Positions 53,706 through 62,886 of a stretch of DNA of 64,000 bases are shown piece by piece; the stretch's first letter is position 1, and each line of letters opens with the position of its first letter. The position numbers and the translations under genes were made by a program. Origin of the DNA: Caldalkalibacillus mannanilyticus JCM 10596 (GTDB lineage Bacteria; Bacillota; Bacilli; Caldalkalibacillales; JCM-10596); assembly GCF_000615945.1 (NCBI RefSeq), contig NZ_BAMO01000028.1:1-64000 (forward strand), written 5' to 3'. A model generated the notes under the pieces. That model worked only from the letters and a program-made list of their open reading frames with translations, did not search any database and had not been told where the DNA came from.

Positions 53706-55208
53706 TTAACTATGGACCAGCTCTTTTTCTCTTAGACCGAGCGTTTCTGCTGTTGAATGTTGAATTTCATCAAAAAGATCTGGATTTTCTGCTAGTGATA
53801 GACCATAAGAAGGAAGCATTTCTTTGATCTTATGTTCCCACTCGTTCATATGATGTGGGAAGCATTTTTCTAGTACCTCAAGCATCACATGGACGGCTGT
53901 AGAAGCACCTGGAGAAGCACCGAGCAATGCGGCTATCGAGCCATCAGCAGCACTAACAACCTCCGTACCAAATTGAAGTGTCCCTTTACCGCCGGTCTCC
54001 GTATCTTTGATCACCTGTACACGTTGACCCGCTACAACGATATCCCAATCCTCGCTTTTCGCATTCGGAACAAATTCACGTAGCTCTTCCATACGCTTTT
54101 CATTGGATAACATCACTTGCTGGATCAGGTATTTTGTCAATCCCATTTCTTTCACACCTGCCGCCAGCATTGTGATCAGATTATTCGGTTTTACGGAACC
54201 GATTAAATCCAAGTTAGAACCATTTTTTAAGAACTTTGGTGAGAAGCCGGCAAAAGGACCAAACAGCAACATTTTTTTGTTGTCGATGTATCTGGTATCC
54301 AGATGCGGAACAGACATAGGTGGAGCTCCGACCTTAGCTTTACCATATACCTTCGCATGATGCTGCTCTACCACTTCTGGATTGTTACATACCATAAATA
54401 GCCCACTTACTGGGAATCCTCCAATATTTTTTGATTCAGGAATACCCGTTTTTTGCAGTAAAGGAAGACTTCCTCCCCCACCGCCGATAAAGACGAATTT
54501 GGCTGTATGATATTCGGTTTTACCTCTCTCGATATCATGTACTTTCACTGCCCAAGATCCATCACTGGTACGCTTAATATCCTCCACACTATGCTTATAG
54601 TTGATCTCAACGTTTTTATTCTTTAAATAATCAAACAACATGTGTGTTAACGCACCAAAGTTAACATCCGTTCCATTGTCTATTTTTGTTGCTGCGATCG
54701 GTTCACTCAAGGTACGCCCTTCCATGATAAGCGGAATCCATTCCTTCAGTGTCTCAGGGTCAGAAGAAAATTCCATTCCTTGAAACAAAGGGTTGCATGA
54801 TAGCGCTTTAAAACGCTTTTTTAAAAAATCTACATTTTTTTCTCCTTCCACAAAACTCATATGAGGAAGTGGCATGATAAAGTCCTGCGGATTACGAATT
54901 AAGCTGCTATTCACAAGATAAGACCAAAACTGCCTTGAAAGCTGAAACTGTTCATTAATGCTTATCGCTTTGCTCACATCTATAGAACCGTCTGTTTTTT
55001 CGGTTGTATAGTTAAGCTCACATAATGCAGCATGCCCTGTACCTGCATTATTCCATTCATTAGAACTTTCTTCGCCTGCGTTCGCCAGTTTCTCAAACAC
55101 TTTAATTTCCCATTCAGGTGCTAATTCTTGCAGTAATGAACCCAAAGTCGCGCTCATGACCCCAGCACCAATTAAAATGATGTCTGTTTTTTTGTTTAAG
55201 TTACTCAT
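53706..55208 (-). CDS. mqo: Malate:quinone oxidoreductase
   Basis: A 500-aa FAD enzyme at the inner membrane face that oxidises malate to oxaloacetate and passes electrons to quinone. FAD motif [12 protein letters not shown] near the start, then [13 protein letters not shown], and [12 protein letters not shown] later, which are near-invariant in Mqo. Single-gene unit. With mdh at 6001-6939, this window holds both routes of malate oxidation. Confidence 0.95.
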   Translation of the reverse strand: MSNLNKKTDIILIGAGVMSATLGSLLQELAPEWEIKVFEKLANAGEESSNEWNNAGTGHAALCELNYTTEKTDGSIDVSKAISINEQFQLSRQFWSYLVNSSLIRNPQDFIMPLPHMSFVEGEKNVDFLKKRFKALSCNPLFQGMEFSSDPETLKEWIPLIMEGRTLSEPIAATKIDNGTDVNFGALTHMLFDYLKNKNVEINYKHSVEDIKRTSDGSWAVKVHDIERGKTEYHTAKFVFIGGGGGSLPLLQKTGIPESKNIGGFPVSGLFMVCNNPEVVEQHHAKVYGKAKVGAPPMSVPHLDTRYIDNKKMLLFGPFAGFSPKFLKNGSNLDLIGSVKPNNLITMLAAGVKEMGLTKYLIQQVMLSNEKRMEELREFVPNAKSEDWDIVVAGQRVQVIKDTETGGKGTLQFGTEVVSAADGSIAALLGASPGASTAVHVMLEVLEKCFPHHMNEWEHKIKEMLPSYGLSLAENPDLFDEIQHSTAETLGLREKELVHS

Positions 55209-55432
55209 TATAATCTTCCTTATCCCCTATATTTGCAACATGAGTAGACGCTTCTGCTTAGGTGTCATAAATGGCAAAGAACCATCAGAACACACCCTAT
55301 CCGTCCCAATTATATTCATACATACTCTATTATAATTATTTAGACATATAAATATCTACTATTATTTAATAGTTTTTTATGATTAAATATTGGGAAAAAT
55401 AAAAAACCTTACCACTTGACTTGGATATTATT
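55209..55432. other. mqo upstream region
   Basis: AT-rich, no gene. It contains a TATAAT on the minus strand near 55330-55335 and the palindrome ACTATT-attt-AATAGT nearby, which could be the mqo promoter and an operator. Confidence 0.35.
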
Positions 55433-55717
55433 TCACATTGTTAATACTCTTTCCAAAAATTCATCTGATACTTTATATTCTTTTGGTCTTAGACTGACTA
55501 GTTCAACATAACCCTGCTCGTCTAAATGACTCATTAATTGATTGATTTTATATCTTGATTTATTCGATATTTCCATCAGCTCAGTAATAGGAAAACTGTC
55601 TTGCTCATGAACAAATACACTAAGATGTGTCATCATTTTTAATAGATCTGCTTCCTCTATTTGCTCCCGCCAATCATCATGATTAAAAAATTCTTTGATT
55701 CGTTCTATTTTGGACAA
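55433..55717 (-). CDS. Small winged-helix-like protein, 94 aa, start uncertain
   Basis: The product has a predicted helix-turn-helix: F-P-I-T-E-L-M-E-I-S-N-K-S-R-Y-K-I-N-Q-L-M-S-H-L, then a wing (G-Y-V-E-L-V) as in MarR-like or SarA-like winged helices. The TTG at 55717 has only a weak ribosome site, and the same frame stays open for about ten further codons (D-L-E-I-N-L) without a start, so the gene may be 5'-truncated or affected by an indel. It is divergent from a Fic gene, separated by an 11-bp repeat array, and might regulate it. Confidence 0.6.
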   Translation of the reverse strand: MSKIERIKEFFNHDDWREQIEEADLLKMMTHLSVFVHEQDSFPITELMEISNKSRYKINQLMSHLDEQGYVELVSLRPKEYKVSDEFLERVLTM

Positions 55718-55918
55718 GTTTATTTCTAAGTCTTCTATGATTCCTTAATTTTCACTTCAGTACTTACTCCAATATGAGTAGTATTTACCCCGTTGTTTAC
55801 CTCTACATACCCTTTTCTAAACAACTTACCAACTATTTGTCCTTTTTTAAAGCAAATTTACCCATGCGAAATGATTCTTTATATATCTAAATAAGGTTTT
55901 TATTGTGATTTATTAAGT

Positions 55919-56014
55919 GTTAACGTACTAATAGCGTAGCATTAGCATACTAATAGCGTATTAATAGCGTATAATTAACGTATTCAAATTTTTAAATAAC
56001 GTATGATTAGCGTA
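55919..56014. repeat. Array of 11-bp-spaced repeats (consensus A-W-T-A-R-C-G-T-A) before the fic gene
   Basis: Eight 9-bp units begin at about 55919, 55930, 55941, 55952, 55963, 55974, then 55995 and 56006. The period is exactly 11 bp, about one helical turn, except one 21-bp step. Variants are AATAGCGTA, ATTAGCATA, ATTAACGTA, AATAACGTA and ATTAGCGTA. A TATAAT (56013-56018) overlaps the last unit, about 40 bases before the fic start, so the array probably contains the operator. Confidence 0.8.
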
Positions 56015-56056
56015 TAATTGAACTAATAGTTAATATATTAAGGATGGTGAAATGAT

Positions 56057-57174
56057 TTGTACCAGCCTAAATTTAGTTACTCGCAATCAATTGTAAAAGA
56101 TTTGATGTCAATAGAACGTTCCCGTTCAATTGTTGAATTAATGCCTATACCAGCGCATATCGAAAGCGATCTAAAAGAACAAGCAAAATTAAAAATGACG
56201 CATTATTCTACCCGTATAGAGGGAAATACACTCGATTTAGAACAAGTTGCTCGAGTTGTTAAACAAAAACAAGATGATTTCAGAATTCCTGTTGAAGAAG
56301 AAGTAAGAAATTATTGGGAAGCTCTTTCTTATTTATCACAAGAAAAACAAAATCGAACTCCTATAACTGAAGACTTTATTAAACAACTTCATTCTATTAT
56401 TGTGAAGCATGGTGCTGGTAGAAAATCGTCCAAAAGCAACTATCGAGGTGCAATGCCACCTGGTGTACTATTTGCTGTATATGACAATCAAACAAGACAA
56501 CCAGAATATATTCCTCCTGAACATACTGAAGTTCCACCATTAATGAAAGCATTAGTGAAATGGATTAACACAGAAAAAGAAATTCCTGTTCCTATAAAAG
56601 CAGCTATTGCTACTTATCAACTACTCACTATTCACCCCTTTGAAGATGGTAATGGTCGAACAGCACGTGCTTGGCTTCATACATCCTCTCAATAGCTGAT
56701 TATGATGTAAAAGGATTTCATTCAATGGAAGAATACTATGCAGAAGACTTACAAGGATACTATAAACATATACAAATGGGACTACCTGCGCTTTATTATA
56801 ATGGACGTGACAATCCGAAAGATTTAGCTCCTTGGATTGAATATTTTGTAAGAATTATGGCGTTGGCATACGAAAAAGTGGCTAATCTTTCAATTAAATT
56901 TGCCACTACTCCGTCTGATCCTAGAATACTTTCTTTAGAGCCAAAAGAAAAAACTCTTTTAAGATTTCTGATTGAACGAAATAGACCCACTAAACCTAAA
57001 GAAATTGCAGAGTTATTTCAAGTAAAACCAATCACTATCACTAAATGGTCAACAACTTGGCTTGATAAAGGTATCATCGAAGGAGCAAGTGGTAACAAAA
57101 GAATCACTTCGTATCGCATTGGGGAAGCATATAAAGATATAACACTAAATGATTTAGGATATAAAAAAGACTAG
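56057..57174 (+). pseudogene. Fic-family AMP-transferase with C-terminal winged helix (one frameshift in this sequence)
   Basis: Joined across one gap this is about 372 aa. The catalytic motif H-P-F-E-D-G-N-G-R-T-A-R is complete; Fic proteins transfer AMP from ATP to target proteins. The inhibitory motif S-T-R-I-E-G (S/T-x-x-x-E-G/N) lies near residue 53, N-terminal to the Fic core, so it is a class II self-inhibited enzyme. The C-terminal part (R-P-T-K-P-K-E-I-A-E-L-F-Q-V-K-P-I-T-I-T-K-W) is a winged helix-turn-helix that could bind the repeat array upstream. The frame breaks near 56673, just after the active-site motif; one base restores it. The start is TTG 56057 with AAGGATGGTG before it. 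Confidence 0.82.
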
Positions 57175-57193
57175 AATCATAACCGCCCATTTT

Positions 57194-57230
57194 TTGAACT
57201 GCACCCTGTCAAGTAGACAGTGGAAATAAT
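57194..57230. mobile_element. Possible solo end of an IS3-type element
   Basis: TTGAACTGCACCCTGTCAAG and the following TAGACAGTGG resemble terminal repeats of IS3/IS150-group elements, which begin TGAACTG(C/A)ACCC. No transposase is nearby. Pattern memory only. Confidence 0.3.
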
Positions 57231-57240
57231 AAAATTGACC

Positions 57241-57283
57241 TAAACGGCCGTAGCTCTATATTCCATAGAGCTACGGCCGTTTA
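57241..57283. terminator. Very strong bidirectional terminator between fic and the ABC-F gene
   Basis: A perfect 19-bp stem (57241-57259 with 57265-57283) around ATTCC, followed by GTCGTTTTT. Confidence 0.85.
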
Positions 57284-57316
57284 GTCGTTTTTGATATCGG
57301 TCATGATCGCTTCAAC

Positions 57317-59209
57317 TCACCCACCATTCATTTCCAGATACATCTCCTCCCACCTTTTCTCCAACTCCTCTTTCTCGCTATATAACTTTTGCAGCATTTC
57401 CAATTCTGTACTCTCTGCTAGCAGCTGTTCTACTTCAGAAATCTTGTTTTCTATTTCTTCTATTTTTTTCTCCAAATGATGAGATTGATTGAGCTCTTTT
57501 TTCAGCGGAATTTGAGGCGATTGTTCGTTTCTCCTCTTCTTCTCGACTCCCTCTTCCTTCTTAATGTTTTGACTGCTTAACATCTTCTCAACTAGCTTCT
57601 TCTTAGCATAATCATAGTTCCCCACATATCCAGTTACTTGTTGACTTTCAATCCAATATATTTTCTCAAACAGCTTATTAAGAAAATAACGATCGTGGGA
57701 AACAGCTAATATCGTTCCTTTAAAGTCCTCTAAAGCATCTTCTAATACTTCTCGGGATTCGATATCGAGATGATTGGTGGGCTCATCTAAAAGGAGCAGG
57801 TTAATATCCTGATACATGAGTTGGGCTAAACGTAATCTCATCCGCTCTCCACCACTAAGCTGAGAAACCTTTCGATAGACGGTATGACCGTAAAATAAGA
57901 ACTTCGCTAATATGCCTCTAGCTTCACCCTCCGTCACTCGTACCTCATTGCGAAAAACATCTATTAGGGTTTCATCCCCTATGTCGGCAAAAATATGCTG
58001 CGATAAATAACCAACCTTCACATTACTCCCCAACCGCACTTCTCCTTTATCAGGTACTAACTGATTGAGCATTAGTTTCATTAATGTAGATTTACCGGTT
58101 CCATTTTCACCGATAATAGCCACCCTCTCTTGGTACGTGACATGCATATTCACATCCTCGAAAAGGAACCTTTCACCAAACTGCTTTGCCACGTTTCGAA
58201 GCAGGATAACATCTTTCCCACTGCGATCCGCCGCTTCCATCTCAAGATTCATTTTCTTTCGGTTTAAGATAGGGCGACTTAGTTTCTCTATTCGTTCTAA
58301 GGCTCTCTCCATGTTACGTGCTCTCTTATGAAGACCTTCACTCGGTGGGTTCGCGCGATTTGCCCATTCGCGCAGCCGCTTTATCGCTTCCTTCATTTTC
58401 TTTATTTTCTTTTGCTGTTCTTCATAGGCTTGGAACTCTCTTAACAAGCGCTCCTCCTTCTCTTTTACGAACCCAGAAAAGTTGGTATGGTAGCAGGTAA
58501 TTTCCCCGTCCTCCATATCCAAAATCTTGGTTGCCACTTCATCTAGAAAATATCGGTCATGAGAAATCACAACAACCGTTCCGCGATAATCCTGCAAAAA
58601 ATGCCCCAGCCATTCTACTGCCATTAAGTCTAAATGGTTCGTTGGCTCATCTAGCAATAGCAACTCAGGTTCATGAAGGAGGGAGAGAGCTAAGCCTACT
58701 TTTGTTTTTTCTCCGCCACTTAATGTGGAGAAGGCTTTGTTTAATAACGCTTTTATATTTAACCCATTTACAATTTTTTCTATATTGGCTTCTATTTCAT
58801 ATCCACCTTGAATGGTGAATTGATCCTGGAGCTTCCCATACTCTTGTATGAGTCGTTGCATCTTCTCTTCATTTGCTTCCTTGCTCATGAGCTCCTCTAA
58901 TTGCTTCATCTTCGCTTCTATTGCTACCAGTTCTGAAAAAGCGCTCAGTAAAACCTCATTCGTCGTTTGTTCATCATGAACATCTGGGATTTGAGCTAGA
59001 TAACCAATTTTTAAGCCTTTTTTCCAATAAATTTGTCCGATATCAGGAGCTTCTTCTCCAGCTAAAAGACGAAATAAGGTTGTTTTTCCGCTTCCATTGC
59101 GACCAACTAAGCCAACTCGGTCCTTTTCTTTCATTTCACATGTTATATTTTCAAAAATGCTATTTCCTCCATACATTTTTGTTACTTGGTTTACACTACA
59201 TATCATCAT
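57317..59209 (-). CDS. ABC-F ATPase, ribosome-associated, possible antibiotic-resistance type
   Basis: A 630-aa protein with two ATP-binding domains and no membrane part. Walker A: G-R-N-G-S-G-K-T-T and G-E-N-G-T-G-K-S-T; signatures L-S-G-G-E-K-T-K and L-S-G-G-E-R-M-R; Walker B ends L-L-L-D-E-P-T-N-H-L-D in both. A charged linker (E-E-Q-Q-K-K-I-K-K-M-K-E-A-I) joins the halves, and a C-terminal coiled coil (E-K-K-I-E-E-I-E-N-K-I-S-E-V-E) closes the protein, as in YdiF/Uup relatives. Such proteins act on the ribosome; some remove antibiotics. The upstream leader peptide and attenuators favour a drug-inducible role. Confidence 0.88.
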   Translation of the reverse strand: MMICSVNQVTKMYGGNSIFENITCEMKEKDRVGLVGRNGSGKTTLFRLLAGEEAPDIGQIYWKKGLKIGYLAQIPDVHDEQTTNEVLLSAFSELVAIEAKMKQLEELMSKEANEEKMQRLIQEYGKLQDQFTIQGGYEIEANIEKIVNGLNIKALLNKAFSTLSGGEKTKVGLALSLLHEPELLLLDEPTNHLDLMAVEWLGHFLQDYRGTVVVISHDRYFLDEVATKILDMEDGEITCYHTNFSGFVKEKEERLLREFQAYEEQQKKIKKMKEAIKRLREWANRANPPSEGLHKRARNMERALERIEKLSRPILNRKKMNLEMEAADRSGKDVILLRNVAKQFGERFLFEDVNMHVTYQERVAIIGENGTGKSTLMKLMLNQLVPDKGEVRLGSNVKVGYLSQHIFADIGDETLIDVFRNEVRVTEGEARGILAKFLFYGHTVYRKVSQLSGGERMRLRLAQLMYQDINLLLLDEPTNHLDIESREVLEDALEDFKGTILAVSHDRYFLNKLFEKIYWIESQQVTGYVGNYDYAKKKLVEKMLSSQNIKKEEGVEKKRRNEQSPQIPLKKELNQSHHLEKKIEEIENKISEVEQLLAESTELEMLQKLYSEKEELEKRWEEMYLEMNGG

Positions 59210-59240
59210 ATAAATTCCTCCTTGATTAAGGGCTAACTAA

Positions 59241-59283
59241 AACAAAGAAGCCATAGAGAATACAGCTCCCCATGGCTTTGTTA
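59241..59283 (-). terminator. Second hairpin of the ABC-F leader
   Basis: Minus strand AAAGCCATGGGGAG...CTCTATGGCTTCTTTG; arms 59281-59265 and about 59261-59247, followed by TTTT. It may act as attenuator or block the ribosome site. Confidence 0.6.
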
Positions 59284-59298
59284 ACAAATTGAATGTAC

Positions 59299-59328
59299 AA
59301 AAAAAGAGCGTCGGAAACGCCCTCTTTT
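59299..59328 (-). terminator. Intrinsic terminator in the ABC-F leader
   Basis: Minus strand AAGAGGGCGT-ttcc-GACGCTCTT followed by TTTTT. It lies between the leader ORF and the ABC-F gene, so most transcripts should end here without an inducer. Confidence 0.85.
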
Positions 59329-59375
59329 GACCTTGTCTATTGTGGGTAAAGAGATGTTTTCACTGTTTTTGTTTG

Positions 59376-59492
59376 CTATTTAGTTGCTAAAAAGGGCATA
59401 CGTATCCCGTTGGCAACTACCACAGCAAATTTTGCACGGACGAAATATAAAAACTTATTCCAGAAACCGCGCACAAAAACAGCATGTAACAT
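59376..59492 (-). CDS. Leader peptide of the ABC-F gene
   Basis: A 38-codon ORF with a strong ribosome site (CGGAGGTG before ATG 59492). The peptide is basic and hydrophobic: V-R-G-F-W-N-K-F-L-Y-F-V-R-A-K-F-A-V-V-V. It ends just 48 bases before the leader terminator. Such leaders are known before ABC-F resistance genes, where a ribosome stalled by antibiotic on the short ORF prevents termination. Function here is inferred from layout. Confidence 0.7.
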   Translation of the reverse strand: MLHAVFVRGFWNKFLYFVRAKFAVVVANGIRMPFLATK

Positions 59493-59621
59493 CCTTTCCC
59501 ACCTCCGTTCTCATTCTTTGCTTTTTATTTTAGCATTTTTTAGTAATTCTTTCAAATGGTATTGGAAATATCCTGTGTTGACACCTGAAAAAAATAGAAT
59601 TATAGTTTAAACAAATGATAT

Positions 59622-59636
59622 TGATAATCATTATCT
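59622..59636 (+). promoter_or_regulatory. Fur box before the siderophore uptake operon
   Basis: TGATAATCATTATCT matches 14 of 15 bases of the Fur consensus TGATAATnATTATCA and lies 24 bases before the binding-protein start. Confidence 0.85.
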
Positions 59637-59659
59637 TTTGTTTGAAGGAGACGATCAAC

Positions 59660-60592
59660 ATGAAAAAACGATTCATTCCATTGCTACTGTTATTGGTACT
59701 AATGATTAGTGCTTGTAGTAACGGATCAACTGAAAAAGAGGTTCACTCACAACCAGAAGGAAAGCAAGTAGAAAAACAATCAGAAACCATAACATATCAA
59801 GCTGAAAATGGCCCAATCGAAGTTCCTGCTGATCCGAAACGGATCATTTCCCTCTTTGGCGCCCCTAATGTAATTTCTTTAGAAGGAAGCATTGTTGGGG
59901 TGGACCAATGGACGAACATGAATCCACTTTTTCAAGAAAAATTAAAGGGTATTGAGGAAGTATCCGAGGAAAGTCTGGAGAAAATTATTGAACTAGAACC
60001 AGACTTAATCATTGTGGGCTCTTGGGCCAATAATATTGATAAATTAAGTCAAATTGCCCCTACTGTCGTATATTCTTGGGGGAAACTAGATTATTTAACA
60101 CAGCAAATAGAAATCGGTAAACTTATTAACAAAGAAAAGGAAGCAAGAGAATGGGTGGAAGATTTCCAAAAACGTGCGGAAGCGGCTGGAGAAGAGATTC
60201 GAGCCAAAATTGGCGAGGATGCAACGGTTTCTGTCATTGAAAATGATGATAAGCAGCTTTACGTGTTCGGGAACAACTGGGCACGCGGAACCGAAATATT
60301 GTATCAGGCAATGGGCTTAAACATGCCTGAAAAAGTGGTAGAGATGGCACTGGAACCTGGCTATCATGCACTATCTATCGAGGTTCTTCCTGAATTTGCT
60401 GGAGACTATATTGTGTTTAGCAAAAACCCAGATGGGAATAGCTCCTTCCTCGAAACCGATACATGGAAGAACATACCTGCGGTTAAAAACAATCGTGTCA
60501 TTGAAATTAACACGAAATCCTCTACCTACAGTGATCCAATCACTCTGGAATATCTACTAGAACTATTTAAAGAAGGATTTCTTAGCCATTAA
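59660..60592 (+). CDS. Iron-siderophore ABC transporter substrate-binding lipoprotein
   Basis: A 310-aa FecB/FhuD-type binding protein. A signal peptide ends at the lipobox I-S-A-C (Cys about 20), then a linker and two lobes: I-E-V-P-A-D-P-K-R-I-I-S-L-F-G, E-L-E-P-D-L-I-I-V-G-S and G-Y-H-A-L-S-I-E-V-L-P-E-F-A-G-D-Y. It captures a ferric siderophore outside the membrane. ATG 59660 with GAAGGAG is used, not the upstream frame start. It resembles YfiY of B. subtilis (schizokinen type). Repressed by Fur via the box upstream. Confidence 0.9.
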   Translation: MKKRFIPLLLLLVLMISACSNGSTEKEVHSQPEGKQVEKQSETITYQAENGPIEVPADPKRIISLFGAPNVISLEGSIVGVDQWTNMNPLFQEKLKGIEEVSEESLEKIIELEPDLIIVGSWANNIDKLSQIAPTVVYSWGKLDYLTQQIEIGKLINKEKEAREWVEDFQKRAEAAGEEIRAKIGEDATVSVIENDDKQLYVFGNNWARGTEILYQAMGLNMPEKVVEMALEPGYHALSIEVLPEFAGDYIVFSKNPDGNSSFLETDTWKNIPAVKNNRVIEINTKSSTYSDPITLEYLLELFKEGFLSH

Positions 60593-60605
60593 CACACTTC
60601 AGGAG

Positions 60606-60627
60606 GGATTCTTAGCTTAAGAATTCC
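60606..60627 (+). other. Hairpin between binding protein and permease genes
   Basis: GGATTCTTA-gct-TAAGAATTCC; it may stabilise the upstream message or partly end transcription. Confidence 0.45.
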
Positions 60628-60662
60628 TCTTCCCTATTCTATATAAGAAGAGATGAGAAACG

Positions 60663-61679
60663 ATGAAGATAGAAACTCAACCTCAAACTCCTATCCTATT
60701 TAGATATAAACTACTTGCTAGTCTATTGATGCTTGTAAGTATGTTTTTTATTGCCATGGTGCTGGGGGCTGCAGAAGTAACAATGAAGGATGTATGGTTA
60801 GCCCTTACTTCAGATGCTACAGGAGATAAACTGTCCATCATCCGTGAAATTCGCTTACCACGTGAACTTGCCGCTATTTTTGTCGGAGCTGCTTTAGCCG
60901 TTTCTGGGGCTATTATGCAGGGAATGACACGGAACCCCCTTGCTGATCCAGGATTACTTGGATTAACTGCTGGGGCTAGTGCAGCATTGGCCGTCACAAT
61001 GGCCTTCATTCCTTCAGCTAATTATTTTGAGATGATGGTTGCTTGCTTTATTGGAGCAACGCTGGGAGCCCTGCTGGTTTTTGGCCTTAGTGCGATGAAA
61101 AAAGGAGGATTTTCTCCATTTCGTATTGTCTTAGCGGGGGCTGCGGTATCTACCTTCCTCTTTGCCATCGCAGAGGGGGTGGGTCTATACTTTAAAATTT
61201 CAAAAGACGTATCCATGTGGACAGCAGGCGGGCTGATCGGAACCTCATGGAACCAGCTTCAGGTCATTGTACCTTTTATTCTAGTGGGGATCGTTATCGC
61301 CCTTTTTCTTTCAAAACAGCTTACCATTCTTAGTTTAAATGAAGAGGTTGCTGTTGGCTTAGGTCAAAGAACCAGACTGATAAAAACAATTCTTTTTATC
61401 GTTATCATCCTGCTTGCCGGTGCTTCTGTTGCCCTCGTCGGGAATATGGCATTTATCGGTTTACTCGTTCCTCATATAGCTCGGACTATCGTGGGGACGG
61501 ACTATCGTTTTATCATACCCATATCGATTGTATTTGGGGCTACCTTAATGCTTATAGCCGACACAATGGGACGTACAATCAATGCACCCTATGAAACACC
61601 CGTTGTAGCCATTGTTGCCATGATGGGGTTACCCTTCTTTCTGTTCATTGTACACAAAGGAGGTAAAGCATTCTCATGA
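60663..61679 (+). CDS. FecCD-family siderophore permease, first subunit
   Basis: A 338-aa membrane protein with eight to ten helices. FecCD marks: R-E-I-R-L-P-R-E-L-A-A-I-F-V-G-A-A-L-A and M-T-R-N-P-L-A-D-P-G-L-L-G. It forms the membrane channel with the second permease. AAGAGATGAG lies before the ATG. The stop overlaps the next gene by 4 bases. Confidence 0.92.
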   Translation: MKIETQPQTPILFRYKLLASLLMLVSMFFIAMVLGAAEVTMKDVWLALTSDATGDKLSIIREIRLPRELAAIFVGAALAVSGAIMQGMTRNPLADPGLLGLTAGASAALAVTMAFIPSANYFEMMVACFIGATLGALLVFGLSAMKKGGFSPFRIVLAGAAVSTFLFAIAEGVGLYFKISKDVSMWTAGGLIGTSWNQLQVIVPFILVGIVIALFLSKQLTILSLNEEVAVGLGQRTRLIKTILFIVIILLAGASVALVGNMAFIGLLVPHIARTIVGTDYRFIIPISIVFGATLMLIADTMGRTINAPYETPVVAIVAMMGLPFFLFIVHKGGKAFS

Positions 61680-62686
61680 TTCAACCAGCTTTGCTTAAAA
61701 AACAACGATTCATACTATCTGTTTTACTCTTCCTTATAGCCAGTACCGTTGTGATTGGAATGGGAATGGGATACTCCTCTCTATCCTATGACAGACTGAT
61801 TCCTACTCTGCTGGGACAAGGTACGTTTAAAGAAAACTTTGTTTTATTTTCGATTCGGCTACCAAGGATTATTATTACACTGTTATCAGGTATGGCGCTT
61901 GCCTTATCTGGAGCTATATTGCAGGGAGTCACACGAAATGATTTAGCTGATCCAGGTATTCTAGGTATTAACTCTGGCGCTGGTGTTTCCATTGTAATTT
62001 TCTTTTTATTTTTCCCCATTAATGCGGGTTCATTTGTTTATGCTCTACCTCTTGTCGCTTTTGCAGGGGCTTTCTTAACGGCATGCGTAATCTATGCCTT
62101 ATCGTATAGCCGAAGCACGGGACGCCTTCAACCCATACGATTAGTTTTAATAGGAGTGGGATTATCCATATCACTATCTGGAGTCATGATTGTTCTGATC
62201 TCTTCTGCTGAACGTACAAAAGTTGACTTTATAGCAAAATGGTTAGCGGGGAATATCTGGGGTTCTGATTGGCCTTTTATTTGGGCGATCCTCCCTTGGT
62301 TGGTTCTACTCATTCCCATTACGCTATACAAAGCGAATCGGTTGAATATCCTAGGACTTGGTGAACCTATAGCCATCGGAGTAGGACTATCCATTAAGAA
62401 GGAACAAATCCTATTCCTTCTCATCGCTGTTGCATTAGCAGCTTCTGCTGTTTCGGTCACAGGAGGAATTGCGTTTATCGGGCTCATGGCTCCACACATT
62501 GCCAAATCTTTAGTAGGACCTAGACATCAACTATTTATCCCTATTGCCATCCTGATTGGCGGTTGGCTATTATTATTTGCAGACACTATAGGACGCAATC
62601 TACTTGACCCCGATGGGATTCCTGCAGGGATTATGGTCGCTTTAATTGGAGCTCCGTACTTTATGTATTTATTATTGAGAAAATGA
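61676..62686 (+). CDS. FecCD-family siderophore permease, second subunit
   Basis: A 336-aa membrane protein with R-L-P-R-I-I-I-T-L-L-S-G-M-A-L-A and V-T-R-N-D-L-A-D-P-G-I-L-G, the same pattern as its partner. ATGA overlap couples the two. No ATPase gene follows, as in the yfiYZ-yfhA genes of B. subtilis, where the shared ATPase YusV is encoded elsewhere. Confidence 0.92.
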   Translation: MIQPALLKKQRFILSVLLFLIASTVVIGMGMGYSSLSYDRLIPTLLGQGTFKENFVLFSIRLPRIIITLLSGMALALSGAILQGVTRNDLADPGILGINSGAGVSIVIFFLFFPINAGSFVYALPLVAFAGAFLTACVIYALSYSRSTGRLQPIRLVLIGVGLSISLSGVMIVLISSAERTKVDFIAKWLAGNIWGSDWPFIWAILPWLVLLIPITLYKANRLNILGLGEPIAIGVGLSIKKEQILFLLIAVALAASAVSVTGGIAFIGLMAPHIAKSLVGPRHQLFIPIAILIGGWLLLFADTIGRNLLDPDGIPAGIMVALIGAPYFMYLLLRK

Positions 62687-62690
62687 GAAG

Positions 62691-62718
62691 CCACTGTTGA
62701 AGAGAACAGTGGTTTTTT
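62691..62718 (+). terminator. Terminator of the siderophore operon
   Basis: CCACTGTT (62691-62698) pairs with AACAGTGG (62705-62712), followed by TTTTTT. Confidence 0.88.
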
Positions 62719-62736
62719 AGTACAATCATTCAGGCG

Positions 62737-62844
62737 ATGTATGATAGAGCTTATTACAAAATGGAAGAAAGAAATGAAAAAGAAGCGCATAGAATGAATT
62801 TATTGGAAATAGAGATATTGATGGAAGGTCAACAAAATGAGTAG
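62737..62844 (+). other. Possible 35-codon ORF before the DUF418 gene
   Basis: The frame gives a charged, helix-like peptide (Y-D-R-A-Y-Y-K-M-E-E-R-N-E-K-E-A), but its ribosome site is weak. It may be real or chance. Confidence 0.25.
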
Positions 62845-62886
62845 AAATCAAAAAACACAGCTTCAAAAAGGAGGGTTTGACTCCCC

